Shown here in pieces: positions 1 through 8,105 of a stretch of 64,000 nt of DNA. A model generated the notes under the pieces. That model saw nothing but the letters and a program-made list of their open reading frames with translations, was not told where the DNA came from and searched no databases. The position numbers and the translations under genes are program-made. The stretch comes from Brevibacterium sp. W7.2 (lineage in GTDB: Bacteria; Actinomycetota; Actinomycetes; Actinomycetales; Brevibacteriaceae): NCBI RefSeq assembly GCF_018137945.1, contig NZ_CP073089.1, positions 3,162,001-3,226,000 on the forward strand, read 5' to 3'. The first letter of the stretch is position 1, and the number at the start of each line of letters is the position of its first letter.

Positions 1-440
1 AGGTCCTCTTCATCGAGCGGATGTCGAAGCCCATGGCCGTCATCAACCGCTCGCGCACAGCCGGTCGACTGCCCGCGCACGCCTCCTCGTGCGGACTCGT
101 CCTCCTCGCGCATGCGCCCCGGCACGTGCGCGAGGCGTATCTGCGGGGTGCGCTCACGGCGTTCACGGAGCGCACGACGACGGATCCGACAGTGCTGCGG
201 CGGATGCTCCAGACGATCCGGACCTATCACTGCGCTGAGCTCGTCGGTCACATCGACGACGGCACGACGGGTGTGGCCGTGCCCGTCTTCGACGGCAGCG
301 GGCTGACGATCGCGGGCCTCGGCGTCGTCGTCGACTCCGAGCGCAACGTCGGGATGCCGGCGATCATGCAGGCACTGCGGGCCGCCTCGGCGGGGATCAC
401 TCAGGACCTCATCAGCCAGGGCCGGTCGGTCACGGACTAG
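1..440 (+). CDS. IclR-family transcriptional regulator, C-terminal effector domain (5' truncated by window)
   Basis: The reading frame is already open at base 3, so the N-terminal helix-turn-helix lies outside the window. The visible part is the IclR effector-binding domain: an E-R-M-S segment, then a motif close to the family's 'R-x-P-x-H-A-S-x-x-G' stretch (RLPAHASSCG), and a late 'VAVPVFDGSGL' strand typical of the ligand pocket. The methionine at base 21 is internal, not the start. IclR proteins are dimeric repressors or activators, often of aromatic or acetate catabolism. The pob/pca operon begins 5.6 kb away, so a link to it is possible but not shown. The stop is two bases from the end of the convergent DUF2277 gene. 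Confidence 0.85.
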   Translation, partial: VLFIERMSKPMAVINRSRTAGRLPAHASSCGLVLLAHAPRHVREAYLRGALTAFTERTTTDPTVLRRMLQTIRTYHCAELVGHIDDGTTGVAVPVFDGSGLTIAGLGVVVDSERNVGMPAIMQALRAASAGITQDLISQGRSVTD

Positions 441-441
441 C

Positions 442-705
442 TCATGCTCGCGCGGCGTAGCGGGCGCGGCGCTTCTCGGCCTCGACCTCGCGATCCTTCG
501 GCGGCGCGGTCGTCACGAGGGAGTCGAGGAGGTGCTGCGTGATGTGGGCGATCTCCTCGACGGCGGCCTCGAAGGCCTCGGCATTGGCCTTCGAGGGCTT
601 CGTCGTCCCCGCGATCTTGCGCACGTACTGGAGGGCAGCGGCGTGGACCTCCTCCGAGGTGGCCGCGGGCGCGAAATTGTGGAGGGTTCGGATGTTCCGG
701 CACAT
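442..705 (-). CDS. DUF2277 family protein
   Basis: An 87-residue protein opening with MCRNIRTLHNF and carrying the central KPSKAN and TAPPKDRE segments that define DUF2277. The start ATG is fixed by this conserved N-terminus. The family is common in actinobacteria and proteobacteria and has no established function; the conserved Cys2 suggests possible metal or thiol chemistry, which is inference. It lies directly downstream (3 bp) of the RibD-type reductase on the same strand, so the two are probably co-transcribed, and it converges with the IclR gene. Confidence 0.85.
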   Translation of the reverse strand: MCRNIRTLHNFAPAATSEEVHAAALQYVRKIAGTTKPSKANAEAFEAAVEEIAHITQHLLDSLVTTAPPKDREVEAEKRRARYAARA

Positions 706-708
706 GGC

Positions 709-1269
709 TCAACGGTACGCCGCCGACCGCCGCGGACGATAGGTCCGGCCGCAGCTGCGGGCGTTCGCCGCATCGATCACGACGAGCTCCCAGTCGATGC
801 GACGGCCGCCGGGGACGTCGAAGATCCGCGTGCCGTCGCCGAGGAAGACCGGGGCGACGAAGACCTGGAGCTCATCGATGAGATCGGCTTCGAGCGCCTG
901 CCGGGCGATGTCGGCGCTGATGATCTGGATGTCGCCGTCCCCGGCGAGGGCCCGGGCACGGTCGATCGCCTCGGTGATCGAGCAGTCGAGCGCGATGACG
1001 GAATCATCGCCGGCCAGCTCCGCGGGGCGGTGGGTGAGGATGATCTCGGTGCCCGACCATGCTCCGCCGTACGGTTCGGCCGTCAACTCGTCGCGGCTGT
1101 CGGCCTGCTCCCGCGCCGCATCGTAGCCCCGCCTGCCGGAGATGATGACGGCGACCTCGGAGGCCATGCTCTCGGTGGTGCCCTCGGCGAACTCGGCCGT
1201 CGAGAGCCACGACATGTCGTGTCCGGGACCGGCGATGAACCCGTCGAGCGAGCATGCCACTGTTCCCAT
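709..1269 (-). CDS. Dihydrofolate-reductase-like (RibD C-terminal domain) protein
   Basis: A 186-residue protein beginning MGTVACSLDGFIAG, the hallmark N-terminus of the DHFR/RibD-C superfamily (strand followed by S-x-D-G-x-I-A). A GRRGYD segment and the late 'IISADIARQALEADLIDEL' helix match the NADPH-binding core. The frame continues upstream, but the ATG at 1269 is chosen because a GGGGGAG ribosome site lies just before it and homologous proteins start there. Members of this group reduce pterin- or riboflavin-like substrates; the substrate here is unknown. It is transcribed divergently from the alarmone synthetase, with about 130 bp between starts that must hold both promoters. Confidence 0.82.
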   Translation of the reverse strand: MGTVACSLDGFIAGPGHDMSWLSTAEFAEGTTESMASEVAVIISGRRGYDAAREQADSRDELTAEPYGGAWSGTEIILTHRPAELAGDDSVIALDCSITEAIDRARALAGDGDIQIISADIARQALEADLIDELQVFVAPVFLGDGTRIFDVPGGRRIDWELVVIDAANARSCGRTYRPRRSAAYR

Positions 1270-1402
1270 CACTCCCCCTTGAGTGCTTGCAGAATGCAAT
1301 TGGTTGGTGTGCTCAGTCAACCACACATCCGGCGCCGGGAGAACCCCCGACGTAGACTGAGCCTGACCACCGCCGAGGTGGTTCCGAACCCCAGGAGAAT
1401 CG

Positions 1403-2140
1403 ATGGTCGTCCCCGGCGAGCCCGCCGAACCGCTCACCCCCGCCCAGGCGGAGAAGGTCCAGCGGCTGCGCACGGACTTCTCGCGCCTGCTCATGCATCA
1501 CCGGTTCGCGATCGACGAGGTGCTCACGAAGGTCTCGATCCTCCGCGAGGAGTTCCTCACCCTGCATCGCTACAATCCGATCGAGCACATCAGCTCGCGG
1601 GTGAAGACCCCGCGCAGCCTGCTCGAGAAGATCACTCGGCGCGGTCTGCCGCTCGACATCGACGTCATCCGCACGGCGATCACCGACATCGCCGGCATCC
1701 GCATCACGTGCAGCTTCATCGCCGACACCTACCGGGTGCTCGAGACGCTGACCTCACAGAACGACATCCGGGTCATCGAGATCAAGGACTACATCGCCCA
1801 TCCGAAGCCCAACGGCTACAAGAGCCTCCACGCGATCCTCGAGATCCCGATCTTCCTCTCCGACGGTCCGGTGCCGATCATCTGCGAGGTCCAGGTGAGG
1901 ACGATCGCGATGGACTTCTGGGCGAGCCTCGAGCACAAGATCCACTACAAGTACGCAGGCGACGTACCCGACCGCCTCGTCGCCGAACTCACCCGCGCCG
2001 CCGCCGTCGCCGGTGAGCTCGACCTCAAGATGGAGCAGCTCCACAACGAGGTCCGCGACGCCGATGCCACCGACCACGGCAACGACCTCGACGCCGAGCT
2101 CCTCCGCCTGCTGTGGAACCTCAGCCGCGACGAGGAGTGA
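1403..2140 (+). CDS. Small alarmone synthetase (GTP pyrophosphokinase, RelQ/YwaC type)
   Basis: A 245-residue single-domain RelA/SpoT synthetase. The KPNGYKSLH motif (residues 135-143), EVQVRT and EHKIHYKY are the substrate-binding and catalytic signatures for pyrophosphate transfer from ATP to GDP or GTP. There is no HD hydrolase domain and no TGS/ACT regulatory tail, so this is a stand-alone small alarmone synthetase that would raise (p)ppGpp under stress in the cytoplasm. The C-terminus is acidic. Its stop is two bases from the stop of the convergent SDR gene. The family identification is firm; the inducing signal is not visible. Confidence 0.92.
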   Translation: MVVPGEPAEPLTPAQAEKVQRLRTDFSRLLMHHRFAIDEVLTKVSILREEFLTLHRYNPIEHISSRVKTPRSLLEKITRRGLPLDIDVIRTAITDIAGIRITCSFIADTYRVLETLTSQNDIRVIEIKDYIAHPKPNGYKSLHAILEIPIFLSDGPVPIICEVQVRTIAMDFWASLEHKIHYKYAGDVPDRLVAELTRAAAVAGELDLKMEQLHNEVRDADATDHGNDLDAELLRLLWNLSRDEE

Positions 2141-2142
2141 GG

Positions 2143-2808
2143 TCAGAACCGGGCGGAGAATCCGCCGTCGGTGCTGATGAGCTGCCCGGAGACCCAGCGA
2201 CCGGCAGGTGACAGCAGGAACGCGACGATGCCGGCGATGTCGGCCGGCGTGCCGAGGCGACCGAGCGGCTGGGCCGGGAGCAGAGCGGCCCGCAGGTCCT
2301 CGTCCATCCACCCGGTGTCGATGGGGCCGGGGTTGACGACGTTCGCCGAGATTCCCCGCGGCCCCAGTTCTCTGGCTGCGGAGATGACGATGCGATCGAG
2401 CGCCCCCTTCGACGCCCCGTAGGGCAGGTTGCCGGTGACATGGTCGCTCGTGAACGCGACGACCGCTCCGCCGTCAGGGCCGATCTGCCGGGCGAAGGCG
2501 GCGATGAGGAGGAGGCTGGCCCGGGCGTTGACGGCGACATGTCGGTCGAAGCTCTCCGCCGTCGTGTCGAGGATGCCCGATTCGACGCCGTGGGCATGGC
2601 TGAGGACGAGGGCGTCGAGGGTGCCGTGCTCGGCGGTCACGGCCGCGATGAGCGCGTCGGGACCCGTCGGCGTCGACAGGTCGCAGGGACGGTCGGTGCC
2701 GTCGAGGTCGCTGGTGACGACGTCCCAGCCGTCGGCTTCGAGTCGCGGCACGATGCCGGCGGCGATGCTGTCGGGTCGGGCGGCACCGGTGATGAGCGCA
2801 AGGGGCAT
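2143..2808 (-). CDS. Short-chain dehydrogenase/reductase
   Basis: A 221-residue SDR with the nucleotide-binding TGAARPDSIAAG loop near the N-terminus and the catalytic Ser121, Tyr130 and Lys134 (YGASK). A 'NVVNPGPIDTGW' segment follows the active site, and the C-terminus 'GQLISTDGG' is the usual SDR ending. These enzymes oxidise or reduce alcohols, ketones or sugars with NAD(P)H; the substrate cannot be inferred. The first loop lacks the classical TGxxxGxG spacing, having a serine-rich variant as in enoyl-ACP-reductase-like SDRs. It sits 16 bp downstream of the VOC gene on the same strand. Confidence 0.88.
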   Translation of the reverse strand: MPLALITGAARPDSIAAGIVPRLEADGWDVVTSDLDGTDRPCDLSTPTGPDALIAAVTAEHGTLDALVLSHAHGVESGILDTTAESFDRHVAVNARASLLLIAAFARQIGPDGGAVVAFTSDHVTGNLPYGASKGALDRIVISAARELGPRGISANVVNPGPIDTGWMDEDLRAALLPAQPLGRLGTPADIAGIVAFLLSPAGRWVSGQLISTDGGFSARF

Positions 2809-2824
2809 GGTTCGAGGGTAGTGC

Positions 2825-3178
2825 CTACTCCCGGTGGGCGACGATGTTGAAGACGTTGCCGTCAGGCGCCCGGACGAAGAAGCGCCGCACGCCCCACTCC
2901 TCGTCGGTGAGCGGGTGGATGATCTCGAATCCGCGCTCGACCGCCTCGGCGTAGGCGGCGTCGACGTCGTCGACCTTGATCGAGGCGGCCGCGTCGACCG
3001 GTGCAGTCGCGTCCGCGGTGACGACTTGAAGATGCGCGCCCGTCTCGGGTGAGGTGAACCGGGCGACCCAGCCGAGGTTGAACTCCTCGGTCGCCAGCCC
3101 GAGGTAGGACGTGTAGAAGTCGCGCGCGGCGGCGATGTCGGCGACCGGCAGATCGGCGATGATGCTGTGGACTCTCAT
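2825..3178 (-). CDS. VOC (glyoxalase/bleomycin-resistance) superfamily protein
   Basis: A 117-residue protein with one VOC module: an N-terminal 'DIAAARDFYTSYLGL' helix-strand, a central hydrophobic strand and a C-terminal 'FFVRAPDGNVFNIV' strand that carries the usual metal-ligand region. Such proteins are lyases, dioxygenases or antibiotic-binding proteins. Members this short often act as dimers, and no specific activity can be assigned. Ten bases separate its start from the stop of the upstream macro-domain gene on the same strand, so the macro, VOC and SDR genes probably form one transcript. Confidence 0.85.
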   Translation of the reverse strand: MRVHSIIADLPVADIAAARDFYTSYLGLATEEFNLGWVARFTSPETGAHLQVVTADATAPVDAAASIKVDDVDAAYAEAVERGFEIIHPLTDEEWGVRRFFVRAPDGNVFNIVAHRE

Positions 3179-3188
3179 GGCTCCCCTT

Positions 3189-3722
3189 TCACCACTGGTC
3201 GTGGTCGAAGACCTGGCAGAAGACGCTCGTCATCGCGTCGCTGAAGAGGACGAACTGGACTTCGGTGATCGTCTCCCAGCGCCCGCGGGCCCGCCCGTCG
3301 ACGATGACGGCATGCGCCGTCTCGGCGACGTCCCGCGGCGACCAGCCGTAGACCCCTCCGCCGATCGCCGGGAACGCCACAGAGGCGGCCCCGACCTCCT
3401 CGGCGACGTTGAGGCTCGATTCGAACGCCGACTCGAGGACCTCCGGGTCGGCCTCGCCGGCGTTCCGGTTGGGGCCGACGGTGTGGATGACCCACCGCGC
3501 CGGCAGCTCACCCGCCTCGGTGGCCACGGCCTGACCCGGGGGAAGACCGCGCGGCAGGCTCGTGCGCCGCAGCTCCCTCGTCGCCTCGAGGAGAGCGGGT
3601 CCCGCCGCGCGGTGGATCGCCCCGTCGACGCCGCCTCCGCCGAGGAGACTCGAGTTCGCGGCGTTGACGATCGCGTCGACGCTCACCTCGGTGATATCGC
3701 CTTCGAGTACCGTGATCTTCAT
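3189..3722 (-). CDS. Macro-domain protein, O-acetyl-ADP-ribose deacetylase type
   Basis: A 177-residue protein that is a complete macro domain. It shows IVNAANSSLLGGGGVDGAIH, with the Asn and Asp that position substrate in YmdB/MacroD-type deacetylases, and the second ribose-binding loop IGGGVYGW. These enzymes hydrolyse O-acetyl-ADP-ribose or remove mono-ADP-ribose from proteins or nucleic acids. The length matches the family, and the start ATG at the N-terminal MKITVLEGDIT strand is standard. It is divergent from the class II amidotransferase, with only 28 bp between their starts. Confidence 0.93.
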   Translation of the reverse strand: MKITVLEGDITEVSVDAIVNAANSSLLGGGGVDGAIHRAAGPALLEATRELRRTSLPRGLPPGQAVATEAGELPARWVIHTVGPNRNAGEADPEVLESAFESSLNVAEEVGAASVAFPAIGGGVYGWSPRDVAETAHAVIVDGRARGRWETITEVQFVLFSDAMTSVFCQVFDHDQW

Positions 3723-3750
3723 GGAGCGAGTCTAGTCAGGACGGTGGCGG

Positions 3751-4542
3751 ATGTGCAGGCTTCTCGGATTCATCTCACCGACCCCGGTGAGCGCGGCGGG
3801 ACTGATCGGCCGCGCCCAGTGCCGGCAGTGGCAGGACCTCGGCCGACTCCACGACGACGGGTGGGGCACGGCGTGGATCGATCCGGCCACCGAGGCGCTC
3901 GACCGGTTCCGCACGCCCCACGAGGGCACGAACGACCCCCGTCTCACCGCGGCGCTCGACGATGCGGCGGCGCGCGGGCGGATCGTCCACCTGCGGATGG
4001 CGACGACGGGGATGGCCGACCTCGTCGAGAACACGCACCCGTTCCTCGCCGACAGCGTCGCGCTCGCGCACAACGGGTCGATCCACCCGGTCGAGCAGCT
4101 GCGGGCGCGGGTCACCGAAGCTGAGATCGCGCGCATCGGCGGCACGACGGATTCGGCCCTCCTCTTCGCCCTCATCCTCCGGCGGGTCGATGCCGGCACC
4201 CCGCTCCTCGAGGCCGTCGTCGAGACGGTGCGCGAGATCCGCGCGGAGTTCGACCACCCGGGCATCAATCTGCTCATCCTCACCCGGACCGAGCTCATCG
4301 TCGTCCATGCCACACTCGGCACCGAGGTGCCCTATGCGAGCTTCGACACGTCCGAGACCGGCGGTCGGCTCCCGCTCGACCATCGCAGCCACTACTACCG
4401 GATGAGCTGGCAGCGCTTCGCGGACGGGGCGACGATCGTCACGAGCTCGGGGCTCAGCCACACCGGGTGGAGCCGGATCGAGCAGAACACCGCGATGCGC
4501 CTGACCGTCGCCGACGGTGCGGAGACGATCGTGCGGCTGTGA
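3751..4542 (+). CDS. Class II glutamine amidotransferase (YafJ/EgtC-like)
   Basis: A 263-residue protein starting MCRLLGF, in which Cys2 becomes the N-terminal nucleophile after methionine removal; the start is therefore certain. 'LRMATTG' and 'ENTHPF' followed by 'LAHNGSI' are the glutamine-binding segments of the class II amidotransferase fold. The closest described groups are YafJ and the ergothioneine enzyme EgtC, but no ergothioneine genes are nearby, so the acceptor is unknown. It converges with the TusA-like gene, whose stop lies two bases away. Confidence 0.9.
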   Translation: MCRLLGFISPTPVSAAGLIGRAQCRQWQDLGRLHDDGWGTAWIDPATEALDRFRTPHEGTNDPRLTAALDDAAARGRIVHLRMATTGMADLVENTHPFLADSVALAHNGSIHPVEQLRARVTEAEIARIGGTTDSALLFALILRRVDAGTPLLEAVVETVREIRAEFDHPGINLLILTRTELIVVHATLGTEVPYASFDTSETGGRLPLDHRSHYYRMSWQRFADGATIVTSSGLSHTGWSRIEQNTAMRLTVADGAETIVRL

Positions 4543-4543
4543 C

Positions 4544-4768
4544 CTACGCCTTCTGGACGGTGATCGTCCACGAGGCGTCGCCGGTCCGGTCGAAGTGCGT
4601 GACCGGGTAGCCGTTCTCCGCCGCCCACTGGGGAATCGCCTCGGTGGCCTGGGTGCAGTCGAAGTTGATGACGAGTTCGTCACCGACGCTCAAGCCGCTG
4701 ATCGCGTCCTTGGCCTCGACGAGGGGGAAGGGGCAGACGAGCCCGTTGGTCTCGAGGATCTGTTTCAT
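4544..4768 (-). CDS. TusA/YeeD-like sulfur carrier, partner of thiosulfate importer
   Basis: A 74-residue protein with the TusA signature LVCPFPLVEAK near the N-terminus, giving a CPxP motif with Cys12 as the sulfur-carrying residue. Its ATG overlaps the stop of the upstream transporter gene by four bases (ATGA), which means translational coupling. In characterised systems the YeeE transporter passes thiosulfate to the TusA-like YeeD, which removes sulfane sulfur for cysteine synthesis. The pairing and the intact cysteine support the same role here; activity itself is inferred. Confidence 0.9.
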   Translation of the reverse strand: MKQILETNGLVCPFPLVEAKDAISGLSVGDELVINFDCTQATEAIPQWAAENGYPVTHFDRTGDASWTITVQKA

Positions 4769-5820
4769 GCTGTCCTGCTTCCTGCGGGCACCGGGGTGCC
4801 CGCTGCGCTGCGTGGTCTGATGGTGGCCTTCGCGGCGATGGCCGCGCCGACGATCATGAAGAACGTCGCGACCCAGCCCTGGTATTCGAACTGTGCGGTC
4901 GAGACCATGGCGTTGCCGACGGTGCAGCCGCCGGCGATCGCCGCGCCGATGCCCATCCCGACGCCGCCGGCGATCGCCTTGAGCAGCGTCTCACGGTCGG
5001 GCACGCGGATCCGGAACTCCCCGGAGGCCTTCGCGGCGATGAACGAGCCGACGAGGATGCCGATGACGAGCATGACTCCCCAGTCGACGAGGGTGACGTC
5101 CCCGGTGGCGAAGTAGGTGACGAGGTTCGCCGAGGGGGTCGTGATGCCGAGCCCGGAGTTGCGTCCCGTCGCCGCCGACAGGGGCCAGGCGAGGGTGGCG
5201 ATGACGCCGATGATCGCGGCCGTGGCGAACGGGTTCCACCGCTTCTCGAAGAGGAGGTGGGCCAGTCCGGTCCGCCGCGGGGGCAGCGTGGCCACCGGGG
5301 TGGTGAGCTTGCGGTTGTGGCGGATCGTCAGCCACACGGCGACGCCGGAGAGCGCGATCGCGAAGACCCACGGGCTCAGCCCGGTCGTCGCACTCAGGGC
5401 GCCGTCGGGGACGGTGATCGACCGCAGCCCTTCGGTGAGTCCCGCTGCCGGGCCGGTCTTCATGATCGCGGCGGTCAGGGCGAAGAAGATCAGCGCCATC
5501 CAGCTGCCGACGAGTCCTTCCCCGACCCGGTAGTACGTGCCCGTGGCGCAGCCCCCGGCGAGGATCATCGAGGCCCCGAAGATCAGTCCGCCGAGGATGG
5601 AGGCCAGCCACGGGAACGCCGACTGCTCGAGGGTGATGAACCCGAGCGAGCTGAAGGCGGCGAGACCGATCGCATGGACGGCGATGACGACGATGAGCGC
5701 GGAGAACCACCGGGTGTTGCCGGTGAGCGTGAGATCGCGGAAGGCGCCGGTGACGCAGAAGCGTCCGCGCTGCAGGACGAATCCGAGCAGCAGCCCGACG
5801 ACGAGTCCGGTGATGATCAT
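4765..5820 (-). CDS. tsuA: YeeE/YedE-family thiosulfate uptake transporter
   Basis: A 351-residue membrane protein rich in Gly/Ala transmembrane helices with internal pseudo-symmetry. Three cysteines known to relay thiosulfate through YeeE are present: Cys22 (RGRFCVTG), Cys91 (AGGCATGTYY) and Cys299 (AGGCTVGNAM). The frame is open further upstream, but starting at 5820 puts the first two at positions 22 and 91, the same as in the structurally studied YeeE, and an AGGAAGG ribosome site precedes it. It is coupled to the TusA-like gene by an ATGA overlap. It is transcribed divergently from pobA. Confidence 0.92.
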   Translation of the reverse strand: MIITGLVVGLLLGFVLQRGRFCVTGAFRDLTLTGNTRWFSALIVVIAVHAIGLAAFSSLGFITLEQSAFPWLASILGGLIFGASMILAGGCATGTYYRVGEGLVGSWMALIFFALTAAIMKTGPAAGLTEGLRSITVPDGALSATTGLSPWVFAIALSGVAVWLTIRHNRKLTTPVATLPPRRTGLAHLLFEKRWNPFATAAIIGVIATLAWPLSAATGRNSGLGITTPSANLVTYFATGDVTLVDWGVMLVIGILVGSFIAAKASGEFRIRVPDRETLLKAIAGGVGMGIGAAIAGGCTVGNAMVSTAQFEYQGWVATFFMIVGAAIAAKATIRPRSAAGTPVPAGSRTA

Positions 5821-5956
5821 GGATGGCCTTCCTGACGATGTGCACCCGGGCCGTCTTGCGATGACGGTGCCCAGGTGTTGAGCATTGCAGTGCAGAACAG
5901 GCGATCCCAACCCGAGAGAACTGAGCAAACACCCGCCTGCACCGCCCACTATTGTT

Positions 5957-5970
5957 GAGCGATCACGCTC
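5957..5970. promoter_or_regulatory. Small palindrome in the tsuA/pobA divergent promoter region
   Basis: GAGCG-ATCA-CGCTC is a 5+4+5 inverted repeat in the 270-bp space between the divergent thiosulfate transporter and pobA. It could be an operator for an aromatic-acid or sulfur regulator, but there is one copy and no recognised motif. The rest of the interval holds no gene that I can see. Confidence 0.3.
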
Positions 5971-6090
5971 GCCGCGTCAATGCCGCGTCATGTGTCGTCA
6001 CCCACGGACGCCGTTGAATGAGAAAGTTGTCGCGCCGGTTTCGTGGTGCGGAGCACACTGAGGTGAACCCTGACAGGCAAGGAGGCCTCA

Positions 6091-7287
6091 GTGCCAGATC
6101 TCCACACCGATGTCGCGATCGTCGGCGCAGGACCCGCGGGCCTCATGCTCGCCCATCTCCTGCACGTCGCCGGCATCGATTCCGTCGTCGTCGACAATCG
6201 CAGCCATGACGACATCGCGACGACCCATCGCGCCGGCATCCTCGAGGCCGCCTCGGTGCGGATGCTCGAGACCCCGGGCATCGACTCCCGCGTCCATACC
6301 GCAGGCCATCGCCACGACGGCATCGACATCCGCGTCGACGGGGTCAGCCACCCTCTCGACTTCCCGGACCTCGTCGGCGAATCCGTGTGGCTCTACCCGC
6401 AGAACGAGATCTACGTCGACCTCGCCGCCGCCCGCGCCCGCACCGGACGACCGACGTTCCATGCGGTGACCGACACCCGCCTCGACGCCGTCGAATCGCA
6501 GTCCCCGCAGGTGCGTGCCGTCACCGACGACGGTGAGCCGCTCACCGTCACCGCCCGGTACGTCGTCGGCGCCGACGGCTCCCGCGGCCCCTCCCGGGCA
6601 TCGATCCCCGAGACCACGCGCAAGCGGTTCTTCCACGAGTACCCGTTCGCATGGTTCGGGATCCTCTGTGAGGCGCCGCCGAGCCACGAGGTCCTCATCT
6701 ACTCCCGCTCCGCACGCGGCTTCGCCCTGATCTCCCAGCGCAGCGACACCGTCCAGCGGATGTACTTCCAGGCCCCACCCGACACCGAGGTCGCCGACTG
6801 GTCCGACGACCGCATCTGGACCGAACTCCAGGCCCGCGTCGAGGGCCCCGACGGCTTCGCGCTCCGGACCGGTCCGATCATCGACAAGACGGTCCTGCCC
6901 TTCCGCTCCGCTGTGACCGAGCCGATGCAGCACGGCTCCCTCTTCCTCGCCGGCGACAGCGCCCACACCGTCCCCCCGACCGGCGCGAAGGGCCTCAACC
7001 TCGCCTTCGCCGACGTCGCGGTGCTCGCCCCCGCCCTCGTGCGCGCCCTGCAGGACTCCGACGCCGAGGCGCTCGCCCGGTACTCGGCGACCGCGACGAA
7101 GCGCGTCTGGAAGGCCCAGAACTTCTCGTATCAGATGACGAGGATGCTCCACACCGACCCCACCGCGGATCCCTTCGAAGCCCGCCGCAGCCTCGGCGAG
7201 CTCGATTCGATCCTCACCTCCGACCACGGCCGCCGGTACCTGGCCGAGTGCTACACCGGCTGGCCGCACACCACCACCATCCCCTGA
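6091..7287 (+). CDS. pobA: 4-hydroxybenzoate 3-monooxygenase (flavoprotein)
   Basis: A 398-residue class A flavin monooxygenase that hydroxylates 4-hydroxybenzoate to protocatechuate using NAD(P)H and O2. It has the N-terminal dinucleotide loop VGAGPAGLM, the DGSRGPSR segment that contacts both FAD and NADPH, and the GDSAHTVPPTGAKGLN ribityl-binding motif near residue 288. Length and motif spacing match PobA of about 390-400 residues. The start is a GTG behind a good AGGAGG site. Immediate linkage to pcaH, pcaG, pcaB and pcaL makes the substrate assignment strong. A related 3-hydroxybenzoate or salicylate hydroxylase is less likely. Confidence 0.93.
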   Translation: MPDLHTDVAIVGAGPAGLMLAHLLHVAGIDSVVVDNRSHDDIATTHRAGILEAASVRMLETPGIDSRVHTAGHRHDGIDIRVDGVSHPLDFPDLVGESVWLYPQNEIYVDLAAARARTGRPTFHAVTDTRLDAVESQSPQVRAVTDDGEPLTVTARYVVGADGSRGPSRASIPETTRKRFFHEYPFAWFGILCEAPPSHEVLIYSRSARGFALISQRSDTVQRMYFQAPPDTEVADWSDDRIWTELQARVEGPDGFALRTGPIIDKTVLPFRSAVTEPMQHGSLFLAGDSAHTVPPTGAKGLNLAFADVAVLAPALVRALQDSDAEALARYSATATKRVWKAQNFSYQMTRMLHTDPTADPFEARRSLGELDSILTSDHGRRYLAECYTGWPHTTTIP

Positions 7288-7304
7288 AGAAGAGAGGTCA
7301 GACC

Positions 7305-8105
7305 ATGAGCGCACAGAAGCTCTCCGGTCCCGACGACGCCGCCGAATCCCAGGCGACGCTGAGCGCGGAGATCAATGAGATCGGCCGCGAGTACGAAGAC
7401 GCCGTGGCAGCCGGCGCCCCGGTCGAGACGCAGCCGCGACTCGACTACCCGCCCTACCGGTCCTCGCTGCTGCGGCACCCGACGAAGGATCCCCGCCACA
7501 CCGACCCGGAGACGATCGAGCTGTACTCCCCGGCGTTCGGCCACCGGGACATCGGCACCCTCGAATCGGATCTGACGATCCAGGCCGGCGGGGAGCCGAT
7601 CGGCGAGCGCATCCGCGTCACCGGCCGGGTCCTCGACGGCCAGGGCCGGCCGGTCGCCGGTCAGCTCGTCGAGATCTGGCAGGCGAACTCCGCCGGCCGC
7701 TACATCCACAAACGCGACCAGCACCCGGCCCCCATCGACCCGAACTTCACCGGGGTCGGGCGCACCCTGACGGGACCGGACGGATCGTACTCGTTCACGA
7801 CGATCAAACCCGGCCCCTACCCGTGGAAGAACCACCACAATGCATGGCGGCCGGCGCACATCCACTTCTCGCTCTTCGGCACCGAATTCACGCAGCGGAT
7901 GGTCACGCAGATGTACTTCCCCGGTGACCCGCTCTTCGCCCTCGACCCGATCTTCCAGTCGATCACCGACGAGAAGGCGCGCGAGCGCCTCGTGGCCACC
8001 TACGACCACGACATCACCGAACACGAATTCCTCATGGGCTACTCGTGGGACATCGTCCTCACGGGAGCCGAGCGGACCTGGATGGAAGAGGACGACGATG
8101 CCTGA
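7305..8105 (+). CDS. pcaH: Protocatechuate 3,4-dioxygenase beta subunit
   Basis: A 266-residue intradiol dioxygenase subunit carrying all four non-haem Fe(III) ligands: Tyr133 (GRYIHK), Tyr172 (GPYPW), His185 and His187 (RPAHIHF). With PcaG it cleaves protocatechuate to 3-carboxy-cis,cis-muconate. The frame is open further upstream, but the ATG at 7305 follows an AGAGAGG site and lies 17 bp after pobA. The N-terminal extension before residue 40 is polar, as in actinobacterial homologues. Its last 8 bases overlap the pcaG start, so the two subunits are translationally coupled. Confidence 0.96.
   Translation: MSAQKLSGPDDAAESQATLSAEINEIGREYEDAVAAGAPVETQPRLDYPPYRSSLLRHPTKDPRHTDPETIELYSPAFGHRDIGTLESDLTIQAGGEPIGERIRVTGRVLDGQGRPVAGQLVEIWQANSAGRYIHKRDQHPAPIDPNFTGVGRTLTGPDGSYSFTTIKPGPYPWKNHHNAWRPAHIHFSLFGTEFTQRMVTQMYFPGDPLFALDPIFQSITDEKARERLVATYDHDITEHEFLMGYSWDIVLTGAERTWMEEDDDA

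Noticed and set aside
1269..1494. N-terminal 75-residue extension of the RibD-like reductase
   Set aside because: The ATG at 1269 has a strong GGGGGAG site and matches the family start; the extension overlaps the start of the divergent alarmone synthetase gene.
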